Of a stretch of DNA of 64,000 nucleotides, positions 1 through 8,170 are shown piece after piece. Position 1 is the stretch's first letter; each line of letters starts with the position of its first letter. A model generated the notes under the pieces. The model saw only the letters and a list, made by a program, of their open reading frames with translations. It made no database searches and was not told where the DNA came from. The stretch covers positions 1,054,001 to 1,118,000 of the forward strand of contig NZ_CP012808.1 in the NCBI RefSeq assembly GCF_001307195.1, given 5' to 3'. The position numbers and the translations under genes were made by a program. This stretch comes from Acinetobacter equi (lineage in GTDB: Bacteria > Pseudomonadota > Gammaproteobacteria > Pseudomonadales > Moraxellaceae).

Positions 1-12
1 TTATAATGAAAG

Positions 13-1113
13 TTAAGCCGATTTATCTTGAAGAATTTGCTTTTGTTCCTCTTCAAGTTGGCGAACTAAAGGAAGCACTTTTTCTCCAAAATATTCAACT
101 TCTTCAATGAAATGTAAGAAACCAGATAAAATAAGATCGACCCCAACATTTTTGAGTTCAAGAATACGTTCAGCAATTTGTTGTGGTGTACCAATTAAAT
201 TCGTGCGAAAGCCATCGTTATATTGCACTAAATCTTCAAATGTAGATTTTGCCCAGTTACCTTCACCTTCGTTGCTTGCGGCACCAGCTTCACGTGTTGC
301 ACCATGAAATGCATTGACTGCATCTTTATCTGCATGATCAATAATATCTTGTAGAACAGCTTTAGCTTCTTCCTCAGTATCACGAGCGATGATGAACGCA
401 TTTACACCAATTTTAACGTGATGATGATTGGCTTTTGCTTTTTCACGAATATCATCAATTTGTTTTTTGATTTCAGTTGGTGTATTCCCATTGGTGAAGT
501 ACCAGTCGGAAACGCGAGATGCCATATCACGTGCCGCACGAGAACTGCCACCTTGGAAAATTTCAATATGTGGTTTTTGAACAGGTTTTGGTCTCAATGT
601 ATAATCTTTAAATTGATAATATTTCCCATCAAAAGTGAAATTATCTTGAGTCCAAACACCTTTTAATGAACGAATAAATTCTTCCGAGCGAGCATAACGT
701 TCATCATGTTCTGGCCATGTTTCACCAATGGCATCAAATTCACCACGGAACCAACCGCTCACAACATTAATTGCAATTCGCCCATTTGTTAAATGATCAA
801 TAGTTGCAAGTTGTTTCGCTGCCAAAGCAGGTTTCCAAGGACCAGGAAGAATTGCAGCAATAACCTTAAGCTTTTCAGTTTTTGCAAGAATGCCATGACT
901 GAAGCTTACGGATTCATGTTGATTGTCAGCACCATAACCTGCCGTAAAACGGATTTGTGTAAGCGCATATTCAAATCCGCTTTTCTCAGCAGCTTGAGCT
1001 AAACGAACATTATATTCGTAACTCCAATCGGTTCGTTGTTTAACTTTACTCACAACTAAACCACCACTGACATTTGGAACCCAATAAGCAAATGTAATTT
1101 GGTGAGATGACAT
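13..1113 (-). CDS. sfnG: Dimethyl sulfone monooxygenase SfnG (FMNH2-dependent, luciferase-like)
   Basis: A 366-residue flavin-dependent monooxygenase of the bacterial luciferase-like (LLM) family. SfnG enzymes use reduced FMN and O2 to convert dimethyl sulfone to methanesulfinate, so the sulfur can be assimilated when sulfate is scarce. Seen in the sequence: an N-terminal FAYWVPNVSGGLV segment typical of SfnG, the flavin-pocket stretch NVVSGWFRGEFDAIGE, and EIFQGGSS further on. It is full length with no signal peptide, so cytoplasmic. The ATG at 1113 has AGGA-type Shine-Dalgarno bases just upstream. It lies 29 bp downstream of the FMN reductase gene, which would supply FMNH2; the two look like one operon. 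SsuD-like alkanesulfonate monooxygenases are related, but the SfnG-type N-terminus argues for SfnG. Confidence 0.88.
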   Translation of the reverse strand: MSSHQITFAYWVPNVSGGLVVSKVKQRTDWSYEYNVRLAQAAEKSGFEYALTQIRFTAGYGADNQHESVSFSHGILAKTEKLKVIAAILPGPWKPALAAKQLATIDHLTNGRIAINVVSGWFRGEFDAIGETWPEHDERYARSEEFIRSLKGVWTQDNFTFDGKYYQFKDYTLRPKPVQKPHIEIFQGGSSRAARDMASRVSDWYFTNGNTPTEIKKQIDDIREKAKANHHHVKIGVNAFIIARDTEEEAKAVLQDIIDHADKDAVNAFHGATREAGAASNEGEGNWAKSTFEDLVQYNDGFRTNLIGTPQQIAERILELKNVGVDLILSGFLHFIEEVEYFGEKVLPLVRQLEEEQKQILQDKSA

Positions 1114-1142
1114 CTTCCTGATCCTCTTAATTTTTATGTGAA

Positions 1143-1874
1143 TTAAGCAACTTGTGTTTTTGGTTTTTTATGATGTAGGCGAGCTTCTGCTGCATCTAGA
1201 CTTGGAACTGCGGCAGAAGGTAAAACTTCTTCCTGTTCAATTTGTTTATTAATTCCAAGGTTTTGACTCGCTTGTTGAGATTTTTCTTTAATCACTTCTG
1301 CACGTTGTCCTTTTGCAGGTGCCCATTCTAAAATTGGCAATGCTCGAGCAACTGCTAAAGTGATACGAGCACGTAATAATTCACTATGAATTGTGTATTC
1401 AGGTGTGAAATCACGATCTGTTGCATAAACACCAATTGGTAAAGTTTGCGCTTGGAAGAAGCTGAACAATGGACGTAATTGATGTTCAAGTACCAATGCA
1501 TGACGGTCACTACCACCTGAAGCTGCAAGTAATACAGGGACGTCAACAAGAGCAGTTTGTTCTACGAAATCGAAGAAATGTTTAAATAATCCAGTGAATG
1601 ATGCACGGTAAACTGGTGTGCCAACAATAAGTGCATCAGCAGCCTCAACAGCAGCTAAATCATCTTGTACACGTTGTGGCAATTGATTGCGATAAATTGC
1701 ACCACCCAGTAGGGGACCAATTTCACTGAATTTAATAAAATGCACATTAATAGGTGTTGCTTCACCTAGCTCATTAATAATCGCTTGAACAAGTGCTTCA
1801 GTTTTTGATGGATTATTTAAGCCACCAGAAACAGCTACAATATTTAATGGTTTTTGTTGATGAATATTAGACAT
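1143..1874 (-). CDS. msuE: NAD(P)H-dependent FMN reductase, MsuE type
   Basis: A 243-residue flavodoxin-fold reductase. MsuE/SsuE-type enzymes reduce FMN with NAD(P)H and hand FMNH2 to two-component sulfonate or sulfone monooxygenases. Seen: the N-terminal phosphate loop VAVSGGLNNPSKT, then GTPVYRASFTGLFKHFFD and LAASGGSDRHALVLEHQLRPLF, all typical of the MsuE family. The last 50 or so residues are an Ala/Gln/Lys-rich tail, longer than usual for the family. It is the first gene of a minus-strand pair with sfnG, so the two probably function together in dimethyl sulfone or methanesulfonate use. The start at 1874 is the only good ATG before the phosphate loop. Confidence 0.85.
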   Translation of the reverse strand: MSNIHQQKPLNIVAVSGGLNNPSKTEALVQAIINELGEATPINVHFIKFSEIGPLLGGAIYRNQLPQRVQDDLAAVEAADALIVGTPVYRASFTGLFKHFFDFVEQTALVDVPVLLAASGGSDRHALVLEHQLRPLFSFFQAQTLPIGVYATDRDFTPEYTIHSELLRARITLAVARALPILEWAPAKGQRAEVIKEKSQQASQNLGINKQIEQEEVLPSAAVPSLDAAEARLHHKKPKTQVA

Positions 1875-2250
1875 TGTGAAACCTAAAAGTTATATCGCTC
1901 GGAATGCCTTTTATTAATCAATAAGTGATTATGACTGTAAAATAACGAATAAAAGATTAGTTATCATATTTTTAGATATATCTGAATTTAGGGATTAAAT
2001 GTATGGTTTGTTATAAGTAAATTATTGAAATTTATGTTTATATTAAATTTTGGATAATAATTCTTATATATGAATAAATTTTATAATAAAAAGTGATTAG
2101 ATATGTAAAATTTATAAAATACATAAAAAAAATGTGTATTTTTTATATAAACCTTAAATTTTATTCAAAAAATATGCTTAATTCCGTATCCTTAAACCTA
2201 GTTGTGTGGTTAGAATAGGGTAATTGTGCTCAAGATCTCTCACGTTACTT
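1875..2250. other. Divergent intergenic region between msuE and the response regulator gene
   Basis: A 376 bp, very AT-rich stretch that must carry the msuE promoter (minus strand) and the promoter of the response regulator (plus strand). I looked for a sigma-54 -24/-12 element upstream of msuE, expected if an SfnR-type activator acts here, and found none with the right GG-N10-GC spacing. No ORF or riboswitch seen. Confidence 0.5.
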
Positions 2251-2901
2251 ATGAATATCTTAATCGTTGATGATCATCCATTATTTCGTCATGCTCTCAT
2301 TCAAGCTGTGCGTTATAGTTTGCCTCAGGCTCAAATTCATGAAACTGCAGCAGTTAATGAATTCTATGAACGTTTAGAAAAGGGTCCTGAGCCTGATTTG
2401 GTTTTATTAGATTTAAATTTACCTGGTGCTTCAGGTTTTTCTGCTTTAGTTCACGTACGCGCACAATATCCTTCTATTCCTATTATTGTCGTTTCTGCGC
2501 ATGAAGAATCAACAATTATTCACCGTGCAATTGCGCATGGAGCAATGGGATATATCCCGAAATCAGCTCATCCAAGTCACATTGGTGAGGCAATTCGTCA
2601 GGTCTTGGAAGGTGATATTTGGTTACCACCAAATTTACCAGCCAATATGAGTTTTGACCCACGTGCAGCTGATGAAACTGCATTGGCTGAACGTATTCAA
2701 TCTTTGACACCACAGCAATTTAGAGTATTAATGATGGTTGCTGAAGGTTTATTGAATAAACAGATTGCTTATGAGTTGGATGTTTCTGAGGCGACGATTA
2801 AAGCTCATGTAACGGCTATTTTCCGTAAACTTGGTGTACAAAATCGTACACAAGCGGTATTAGCAATTAATGCTTTAAATATTGAAGAAAAGAAAATGTA
2901 A
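2251..2901 (+). CDS. crbR: LuxR-family response regulator, CrbR/ErdR-like
   Basis: A 216-residue response regulator of the NarL/FixJ type. An N-terminal receiver domain (about residues 1-120) has the acidic pair in IVDDHP, phospho-acceptor Asp54 in LLDLNLPG and the conserved Lys in GYIPKSA. A C-terminal LuxR-type helix-turn-helix follows (about 150-210: LTPQQFRVL, ISEATIKAHVTAIFRKL-like). Its neighbours are an SSSF-domain hybrid kinase and yjcH-actP, which fits the CrbS/CrbR (Vibrio) and MxtR/ErdR (Pseudomonas) systems that switch on acetyl-CoA synthetase and acetate uptake. The open frame extends upstream to a TTG at 2224, but the ATG at 2251 starts exactly at the receiver fold. AgmR/ExaE-type alcohol regulators are close relatives. 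Confidence 0.8.
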   Translation: MNILIVDDHPLFRHALIQAVRYSLPQAQIHETAAVNEFYERLEKGPEPDLVLLDLNLPGASGFSALVHVRAQYPSIPIIVVSAHEESTIIHRAIAHGAMGYIPKSAHPSHIGEAIRQVLEGDIWLPPNLPANMSFDPRAADETALAERIQSLTPQQFRVLMMVAEGLLNKQIAYELDVSEATIKAHVTAIFRKLGVQNRTQAVLAINALNIEEKKM

Positions 2902-2933
2902 TAAATGGCTTATTCATAAGTTATTTTGAAAAT

Positions 2934-2960
2934 AAAAGGTCTTCGTGTGAAGACCTTTTT
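2934..2960. terminator. Bidirectional intrinsic terminator
   Basis: The perfect stem AAAAGGTCTTC / GAAGACCTTTT with a GTGT loop has T-runs on both strands. It lies between the convergent crbR and the 255-residue gene and can serve both. Confidence 0.85.
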
Positions 2961-2992
2961 CATATATATTCCGTTCTAAATAAAATAATTTT

Positions 2993-3760
2993 TTAAGCGA
3001 GACAATCTTGTTTGGGAATTAATTCATTACAAAATAAAGGATTTAAGGCAGATTGTAATTCATCAATTTGTTCTTCAGTGACATACCCTAAACTTTTTAG
3101 ATATTCAGCAACACGATCATCTCTTAAGCTAAGAAAGGTTGCATCATATACTTCTAGATCTACGAAAAGTGCAGCTGTTTCTAAACAGTTAAAACGATCT
3201 AAATAGACAATATTATCAAACATTAAAAAAATATGATCGTGATCTGATTTTGGATCTACATTTAGGCGTTCAGCAAGCATAAGTGGTGAAGTTTTTATAA
3301 ATAAAAGATCTGAAAGTTCATCAAATAGTGTTGTATCTAATACCCATTGATTGGTTTTAATTCTACCAAGCCATGCTTTAAAGACTAGAACAGCACCACC
3401 TCGTAAAAGCATACTCCATATTTGATGTCGAGTTTCTTCATCTAGACATTCAGATTCATTTTCTAAGGTTTGAATTAATTTTTCTTCTTGTTCTGATAGC
3501 TTGTCGAATAAGCTCAGTTCTTGTGGTTGATATGCTGTTGGCATAAAAACATCAAATTTAAGTTCCTTAAAAACTTGTAGTGCTAAAGGAACTGCTACTT
3601 TATATAACGTATCTAATGCTTTGATATGTGTTTCTGATAGAAGATTATGAGCAAATAGTTTTTGCCAATATATTTCAGGTAATAATGAGGTTTCACCATA
3701 TTTACGATGAATTTTTTGATTTTGACTTTTATTTTGCTGCAAAACTTCTGCATGGTTCAT
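2993..3760 (-). CDS. Uncharacterised 255-residue cytoplasmic protein
   Basis: I do not recognise this family. It is a soluble, acidic, mostly helical-looking protein with no signal peptide, no membrane segment and no obvious catalytic motif. It has a Lys/Gln-rich N-terminus (residues 1-20), a Glu-rich middle (LSEQEEKLIQTLENESE) and a C-terminal helix around YVTEEQIDELQSALNPLF. The ATG at 3760 has AGAGG about 11 bases upstream. It lies between the crbR regulator (convergent) and the crbS kinase gene (same strand, upstream, behind a terminator), so it has its own promoter in 3761-4104. That region contains a strong dyad at 3952-3969. A role in acetate control is only an inference from position. 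Confidence 0.7.
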   Translation of the reverse strand: MNHAEVLQQNKSQNQKIHRKYGETSLLPEIYWQKLFAHNLLSETHIKALDTLYKVAVPLALQVFKELKFDVFMPTAYQPQELSLFDKLSEQEEKLIQTLENESECLDEETRHQIWSMLLRGGAVLVFKAWLGRIKTNQWVLDTTLFDELSDLLFIKTSPLMLAERLNVDPKSDHDHIFLMFDNIVYLDRFNCLETAALFVDLEVYDATFLSLRDDRVAEYLKSLGYVTEEQIDELQSALNPLFCNELIPKQDCLA

Positions 3761-3951
3761 TAGATATTGCCTCTAAAATAGGAGTAAGCAGTTTTATAGA
3801 AAATTACACAAAATAGATTTGAGTAAATTGATCTACAATATTTAACTTTTATGATCTTTAGGCATGACATCCGATATAGAACTAAAGTTGAATACAATCA
3901 TAAAATTATATTTTAAATTATTAAAATCAATCACTTGTTAAGTTGTAACTA

Positions 3952-3969
3952 AGTGTACATGTGTACACT
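3952..3969. promoter_or_regulatory. Operator-like inverted repeat AGTGTACA-TG-TGTACACT
   Basis: Two perfect 8-bp arms around a 2-bp centre, read directly from the sequence. It sits about 190 bp upstream of the 255-residue gene. The size and symmetry are those of a dimeric repressor site (TetR, GntR or MarR class). The cognate regulator is unknown. Confidence 0.45.
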
Positions 3970-4104
3970 CAAAATTTTGTAAGCTATTGCCACTGAAAAA
4001 AATGATATGAGGCTTTTTGTCAATTATTCAGTAAATTAAGTTTAAGTTTTGGTATCTTTTGTAGATGAAGAGAAAATAAATGCTAATAATGTCTTCTTCA
4101 ATGT

Positions 4105-4138
4105 AAAAAGCCTCTAAAAAAATATTTTTTAGAGGCTT
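4105..4138 (-). terminator. Intrinsic terminator of crbS
   Basis: A long AT-rich stem, AGCCTCTAAAAAA paired with TTTTTTAGAGGCT, followed on the minus strand by TTTTTA. It lies 18 bp past the crbS stop codon. Confidence 0.8.
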
Positions 4139-4155
4139 CTAAATGTAACAAAAAT

Positions 4156-7100
4156 TTAAGCAGAATTAATTTTTAATCCAGATAACCATGATCTTAATGA
4201 TGCTGGTTTCAATGGTTTTTTCAATAAAATAATATTTAGATCTTTTAGCTTTTGTGGTAATTCGGGATCGGAGTCTGCTGTAATAAGCGCAACAGCAACA
4301 TGTTCCTGACGATACTGTAAAATAAAATCCAAACCAACTTTATTATTATTTAAATGCTGATCAACGAGCCAAACTTGAATATTTTCAGTTTGTATAATTT
4401 CAGCCGCTTGTTCTGGTTCAGTAGCTTTAAAAACTTGATAGCCCCATTTTGTAAGTAATGTCGTCATACCTTCAAGAATGGCTTCATCATTATCTAGGCA
4501 TAGGATTTTGTACGCTTTCGATTTGAGAGGTGTTGTTTGAACAGGTGTTGCAACAATTTTTGGCGCATCTACAGTTGGGACTTCAATCATGAAGCATGAG
4601 CCTTTACCATATTCCGAATAAACATGAACAGGGTAATCTAACATACTGGTCATACGATGTACGATTGCTAAGCCTAAACCTAAGCCTTGCTCACCCCAAG
4701 GGGATGTATGGCCACAACGTTCAAACTCTTGGAATAATTTAATACGTTGTTCTTCTGCAATACCTGGACCTGTATCCCAAACACCAATACGGATATGATT
4801 TGGACGTTCTGCTGAACGGAGTATGCCAACAACAACACGACCTTTTGCGGTATAACGAAGAGCATTGCTCACAAAGTTTTGAATAATACGTCGAATCCAT
4901 TGAGGATCTGTATCAATCCAAAATTGTGCATCGTGAACGCTAAAACGGATACTACGTTGTGACGCGATAGATTTAAATTGAAGTTCTAAATCACTAAGTA
5001 AATCATGTAGTAGATAAGATTGACGTTTAGGCTGAATCGTTCCTCCTTCTAAACGAGCAATATCTAATAATGCTGAAAGCATACTTTCTGCACCATGTAG
5101 GGCACGATCTAACTGTTGTAATGTAAGACGATCTTCATCTGATTGAATACTTTGTTCTAATGCGGTACTGAACAAACGGGCAGCATGCATGGGTTGAAGT
5201 AAGTCATGACTCGCTGCTGCAATAAATCGACTTTTCGACATATTGGCTTTATCTGCTTGCTCACGTGCTAATTGTTGCTCAGCTAAAGCATTTGCCAATT
5301 GTTGAGTACGATCTTGTACACGTGCTTCTAATACAGCTTCATTTTCACGGAATGCCGTAATATCAGCAAAGGTTGTTACAAAGCCGCCACCTTCAATTGG
5401 ATTTCCTCGCATTTGAATAACACGACCATCTTTACGAATACGTTCAAACTCGTGTGCACTACCGACTTTCATCCAATGAATACGTTTACGGACATGTTCT
5501 TCAATAGAACCTGGACCACATTCTCCACGCTCTGCGTTATAGCGAATTAAATCTGAAATTGGACAACCGACATAGACAATATCTTTAGGATAATCAAAAA
5601 GTTTTAAATATTGATTATTCCAAGCCACTAAGCACATGTTTTCATCAACCACACTCACACCTTGAGTCATATGGTCAATCATGGTCATAATTAAGTTTTG
5701 ATTAAAACGTTGCCATTGTGATGCTTGGTCTAAAATATTAGCGACTTGTCCAAGTGCCAAACCATTATTGACCATTGCTGTGGTTAATAAGGTACGAGCA
5801 GATGCAGCACCAATCGTACCTGCTAAATATTGTTCGGTGAATCGCCACCACATACCATTAGCATTGCTATTTTCATTGAGTACGACATTATTTTGTGCAC
5901 AGAATTGTTGGAAGGCTCGAATCGTTGGTTCTTCACCCGTAATACGTTTTGCTAATGTAATTAAATCTGCAACTTTTAAGCGAGCGACATCATGATGTAA
6001 ATAACTGACTTCATTATTGGTTGATTGTGATGGTAATGGTTTTGTTTCGTAGTAGAAAAAGCTTTCTGCTTGAATTTGTTCTGCAACACTTGGGCGGAAA
6101 ATATGGGATATCCAAATAAATAAAATAATATTTAAACCTAATGACCATACAACACCATGAGTCAGTGGAGCGAGAGATTCAAAGCCTAATAATGCTTCTG
6201 GTCTTAACCATGCAAGATCGAATGGACCGAAGTTTAAAAAATCGTGAGCGAAACTTTGGAACTCTGGAGCTAGGCTTTTTAAAACAGTAGGTAGTAATAA
6301 AGTGTAAGCCCACATTATAAAGCCGACGATTAAACCTGCATAAACACCTTGTTTACTTCCGCCTCGCCAATACAAGCCACCAATAAGAGCAGGGGAGAAT
6401 TGTGCAACTGCACTAAAAGCGAGTAAACCAAATACTGAAAGTTGATTAATATCATTAAAGAAATGGAAGAATAAAAAGCCCAATAGCATGACAGCTAAAA
6501 TACAAATGCGTCGAGTAAATTTTAGAACGAGAGGAAGACGTTTATCATGTCTTGAAAATACGCCAAACTTCCATAAAGCAGGCATAATCAGGTCATTACT
6601 CAGCATGATAGAAAGTGCAACAGATGAAACTAAAAGCATTCCTGTAGATGCTGAAAAACCGCCTAGAAATGCCAATAAAGTTAACCAATCTTGGTTATAG
6701 CTTAATGGCAAAGACAGAACAGCCACATCTGGAATAGCAAGATATGCAGGTGCAGCGTGTAGTGCCCAACTTGCAATTGGAATAATCGCAATAATGGTTA
6801 AAATTAAATAAATTGCGAACCATCTTCTTGCACCACGAATATGCTTTTCATCTCTTAATTCAACAACTGCAACGTGGAATTGGCGTGGTAAACAAATAAT
6901 AGCTAAACCAGCAAGTAAGGTTTGAATCCAAAATGTTTCGGGAACACCATAAGTTTGAATATTGCTAAATGTATTTGATATATCTTGGCTTATGAGAGAA
7001 ATATTTTCAGGAGAATCAAAAATAAAAAATGCAGCGACACAAAGTAAAGCGAATAATTTCACAAAAGATTCAAATGCTACGGCAAGCATTAAACCGCCAT

Positions 7101-7656
7101 GTTGTTCTGTATTGGCAATTTGTCTTGTACCAAAAATCATGGCTAAAATTGCCAAAATACCGGTTAAAAATAAAACGCTATTTGTAGTATCTGTTATTCC
7201 CGAAGAGGGTTCTAAAATTACATTTGCGCTTAAAGCAATGGCTCTAAGTTGTAAGGCTAAATAAGGAATAATCGCAATAACGGCAAGAATAGTAACTAAG
7301 GAGGCAAGCATGCCACTTTTGCCATAACGTGCGGCAATAAAATCTGCAATTGATGAAATAGCATGATGCTGTCGTACACGACCTAAACGTCGCCAAATAT
7401 CGTAACCGAGTGCAACGAACAGTAAGGGACCTAAATAAATAGGTAAAAATATGATGCCTTCTCGGACAGCAGCACCTGTTGCGCCATAAAATGTCCATGA
7501 TGAGCAATAGACACCTAAGGTCAGGCTAAAGAGAAACATACGCCCACGTGTACTTAATCGACTTGCATGTTTTTCGCCAAAAAAAGCACAAATAAAAAGT
7601 AACGCGATATAAAGCGCGAGAACTCCAATAATTAGCCAACCGTTCATATTGCCCAC
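4156..7656 (-). CDS. crbS: Hybrid sensor histidine kinase with a sodium/solute symporter domain, CrbS/MxtR-like
   Basis: A 1,166-residue membrane hybrid kinase. Residues 1 to about 510 form a multi-span SSSF-like transporter domain. A PAS domain follows at about 660-780 (TQGVSVVDENMCLVAWNNQY), a short coiled coil, then the dimerisation domain with His817 in AAASHDLLQPMHAARLF. The ATPase domain has FVSNALRYT, VWDTGPGIAEE and GLGLGLAIVHRM. A C-terminal receiver (from about 1045) has phospho-acceptor Asp1099 in WLVDQHLN and Lys in LLKKPLKP. This is the layout of CrbS (Vibrio cholerae) and MxtR (Pseudomonas), which with CrbR/ErdR control acetate use. Placement beside yjcH-actP supports that role; what is sensed or transported is not visible. 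It has its own terminator. Confidence 0.85.
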   Translation of the reverse strand: MGNMNGWLIIGVLALYIALLFICAFFGEKHASRLSTRGRMFLFSLTLGVYCSSWTFYGATGAAVREGIIFLPIYLGPLLFVALGYDIWRRLGRVRQHHAISSIADFIAARYGKSGMLASLVTILAVIAIIPYLALQLRAIALSANVILEPSSGITDTTNSVLFLTGILAILAMIFGTRQIANTEQHGGLMLAVAFESFVKLFALLCVAAFFIFDSPENISLISQDISNTFSNIQTYGVPETFWIQTLLAGLAIICLPRQFHVAVVELRDEKHIRGARRWFAIYLILTIIAIIPIASWALHAAPAYLAIPDVAVLSLPLSYNQDWLTLLAFLGGFSASTGMLLVSSVALSIMLSNDLIMPALWKFGVFSRHDKRLPLVLKFTRRICILAVMLLGFLFFHFFNDINQLSVFGLLAFSAVAQFSPALIGGLYWRGGSKQGVYAGLIVGFIMWAYTLLLPTVLKSLAPEFQSFAHDFLNFGPFDLAWLRPEALLGFESLAPLTHGVVWSLGLNIILFIWISHIFRPSVAEQIQAESFFYYETKPLPSQSTNNEVSYLHHDVARLKVADLITLAKRITGEEPTIRAFQQFCAQNNVVLNENSNANGMWWRFTEQYLAGTIGAASARTLLTTAMVNNGLALGQVANILDQASQWQRFNQNLIMTMIDHMTQGVSVVDENMCLVAWNNQYLKLFDYPKDIVYVGCPISDLIRYNAERGECGPGSIEEHVRKRIHWMKVGSAHEFERIRKDGRVIQMRGNPIEGGGFVTTFADITAFRENEAVLEARVQDRTQQLANALAEQQLAREQADKANMSKSRFIAAASHDLLQPMHAARLFSTALEQSIQSDEDRLTLQQLDRALHGAESMLSALLDIARLEGGTIQPKRQSYLLHDLLSDLELQFKSIASQRSIRFSVHDAQFWIDTDPQWIRRIIQNFVSNALRYTAKGRVVVGILRSAERPNHIRIGVWDTGPGIAEEQRIKLFQEFERCGHTSPWGEQGLGLGLAIVHRMTSMLDYPVHVYSEYGKGSCFMIEVPTVDAPKIVATPVQTTPLKSKAYKILCLDNDEAILEGMTTLLTKWGYQVFKATEPEQAAEIIQTENIQVWLVDQHLNNNKVGLDFILQYRQEHVAVALITADSDPELPQKLKDLNIILLKKPLKPASLRSWLSGLKINSA

Positions 7657-7801
7657 AACACAATAATTTTATTGAACATCATACTCTATTCGTGAACTGT
7701 ACAGTTTAAATTGCTCATTTTTTAACGACCAAAGTCTAAATTACAACCACTACAGAACCTTGTTACTTTTACCTATGACAATACGAATTAGAAAATTACA
7801 C

Positions 7802-7820
7802 GTATCTAGAGATTAGATAC
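7802..7820. promoter_or_regulatory. Inverted repeat GTATCTA-GAGAT-TAGATAC just upstream of the yjcH ribosome-binding site
   Basis: Two perfect 7-bp arms with a 5-base centre. The repeat ends three bases before the AAGGAGA Shine-Dalgarno of yjcH. It could be an operator or an mRNA hairpin close to the ribosome-binding site. Regulation by CrbR is possible but not shown. Confidence 0.4.
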
Positions 7821-7836
7821 CTTAAGGAGAGAAATT

Positions 7837-8169
7837 ATGGATGACTCAAAAGTAAATCAGATTTTACAAAATCCAAAGTTTAAAGAAATGGTCCGTCAAA
7901 AAAGTATTTTAAGTTGGACATTAACCATCATTATGTTAGTGGTTTATGTTGGATTCATGCTTTTAGTCGGCTATAACAAAGAATTTTTATTATCTTCAAT
8001 TTCTGGAGGTGTGACCACTTGGGGCATACCTTTAGGCTTGGGCATTATTGTTTTATCATTTGTTTTATGTGGAGTTTATTCGTATATCGCAAATAATAAA
8101 TTAGATCCATTGAATAAAGATGCAGTACGTGAAGTTGAAGCGATTACTCATGAAAAAGGATCAAATTAA
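7837..8169 (+). CDS. yjcH: YjcH-like DUF485 inner-membrane protein
   Basis: A 110-residue protein with two hydrophobic segments (about 26-49 and 61-85: [18 protein letters not shown] and [22 protein letters not shown]), characteristic of the DUF485 family. The charged N-terminus ([18 protein letters not shown]) matches YjcH, the small partner encoded before actP in E. coli. The ATG at 7837 is preceded by a strong AAGGAGA at 7824-7830. The stop at 8167-8169 is one base before the actP start, so translation is probably coupled. It probably assists or accompanies ActP in the membrane; its molecular role is not established. Confidence 0.9.
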   Translation: MDDSKVNQILQNPKFKEMVRQKSILSWTLTIIMLVVYVGFMLLVGYNKEFLLSSISGGVTTWGIPLGLGIIVLSFVLCGVYSYIANNKLDPLNKDAVREVEAITHEKGSN

Positions 8170-8170
8170 T

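Larger units (their letters stand above)
3761..4155. other. Intergenic region with an operator-like dyad and the crbS terminator
   Basis: 395 bp without a gene. It holds the crbS terminator (4105-4138), an 18-bp dyad AGTGTACA-TG-TGTACACT (3952-3969), and the presumed promoter of the downstream 255-residue gene. Otherwise AT-rich with no ORF of note. Confidence 0.6.

Noticed and set aside
1875..1960. Sigma-54 promoter for msuE-sfnG
   Set aside because: Expected from SfnR-controlled systems in Pseudomonas, but the only GG/GC candidate has an 8-base instead of 10-base spacing.
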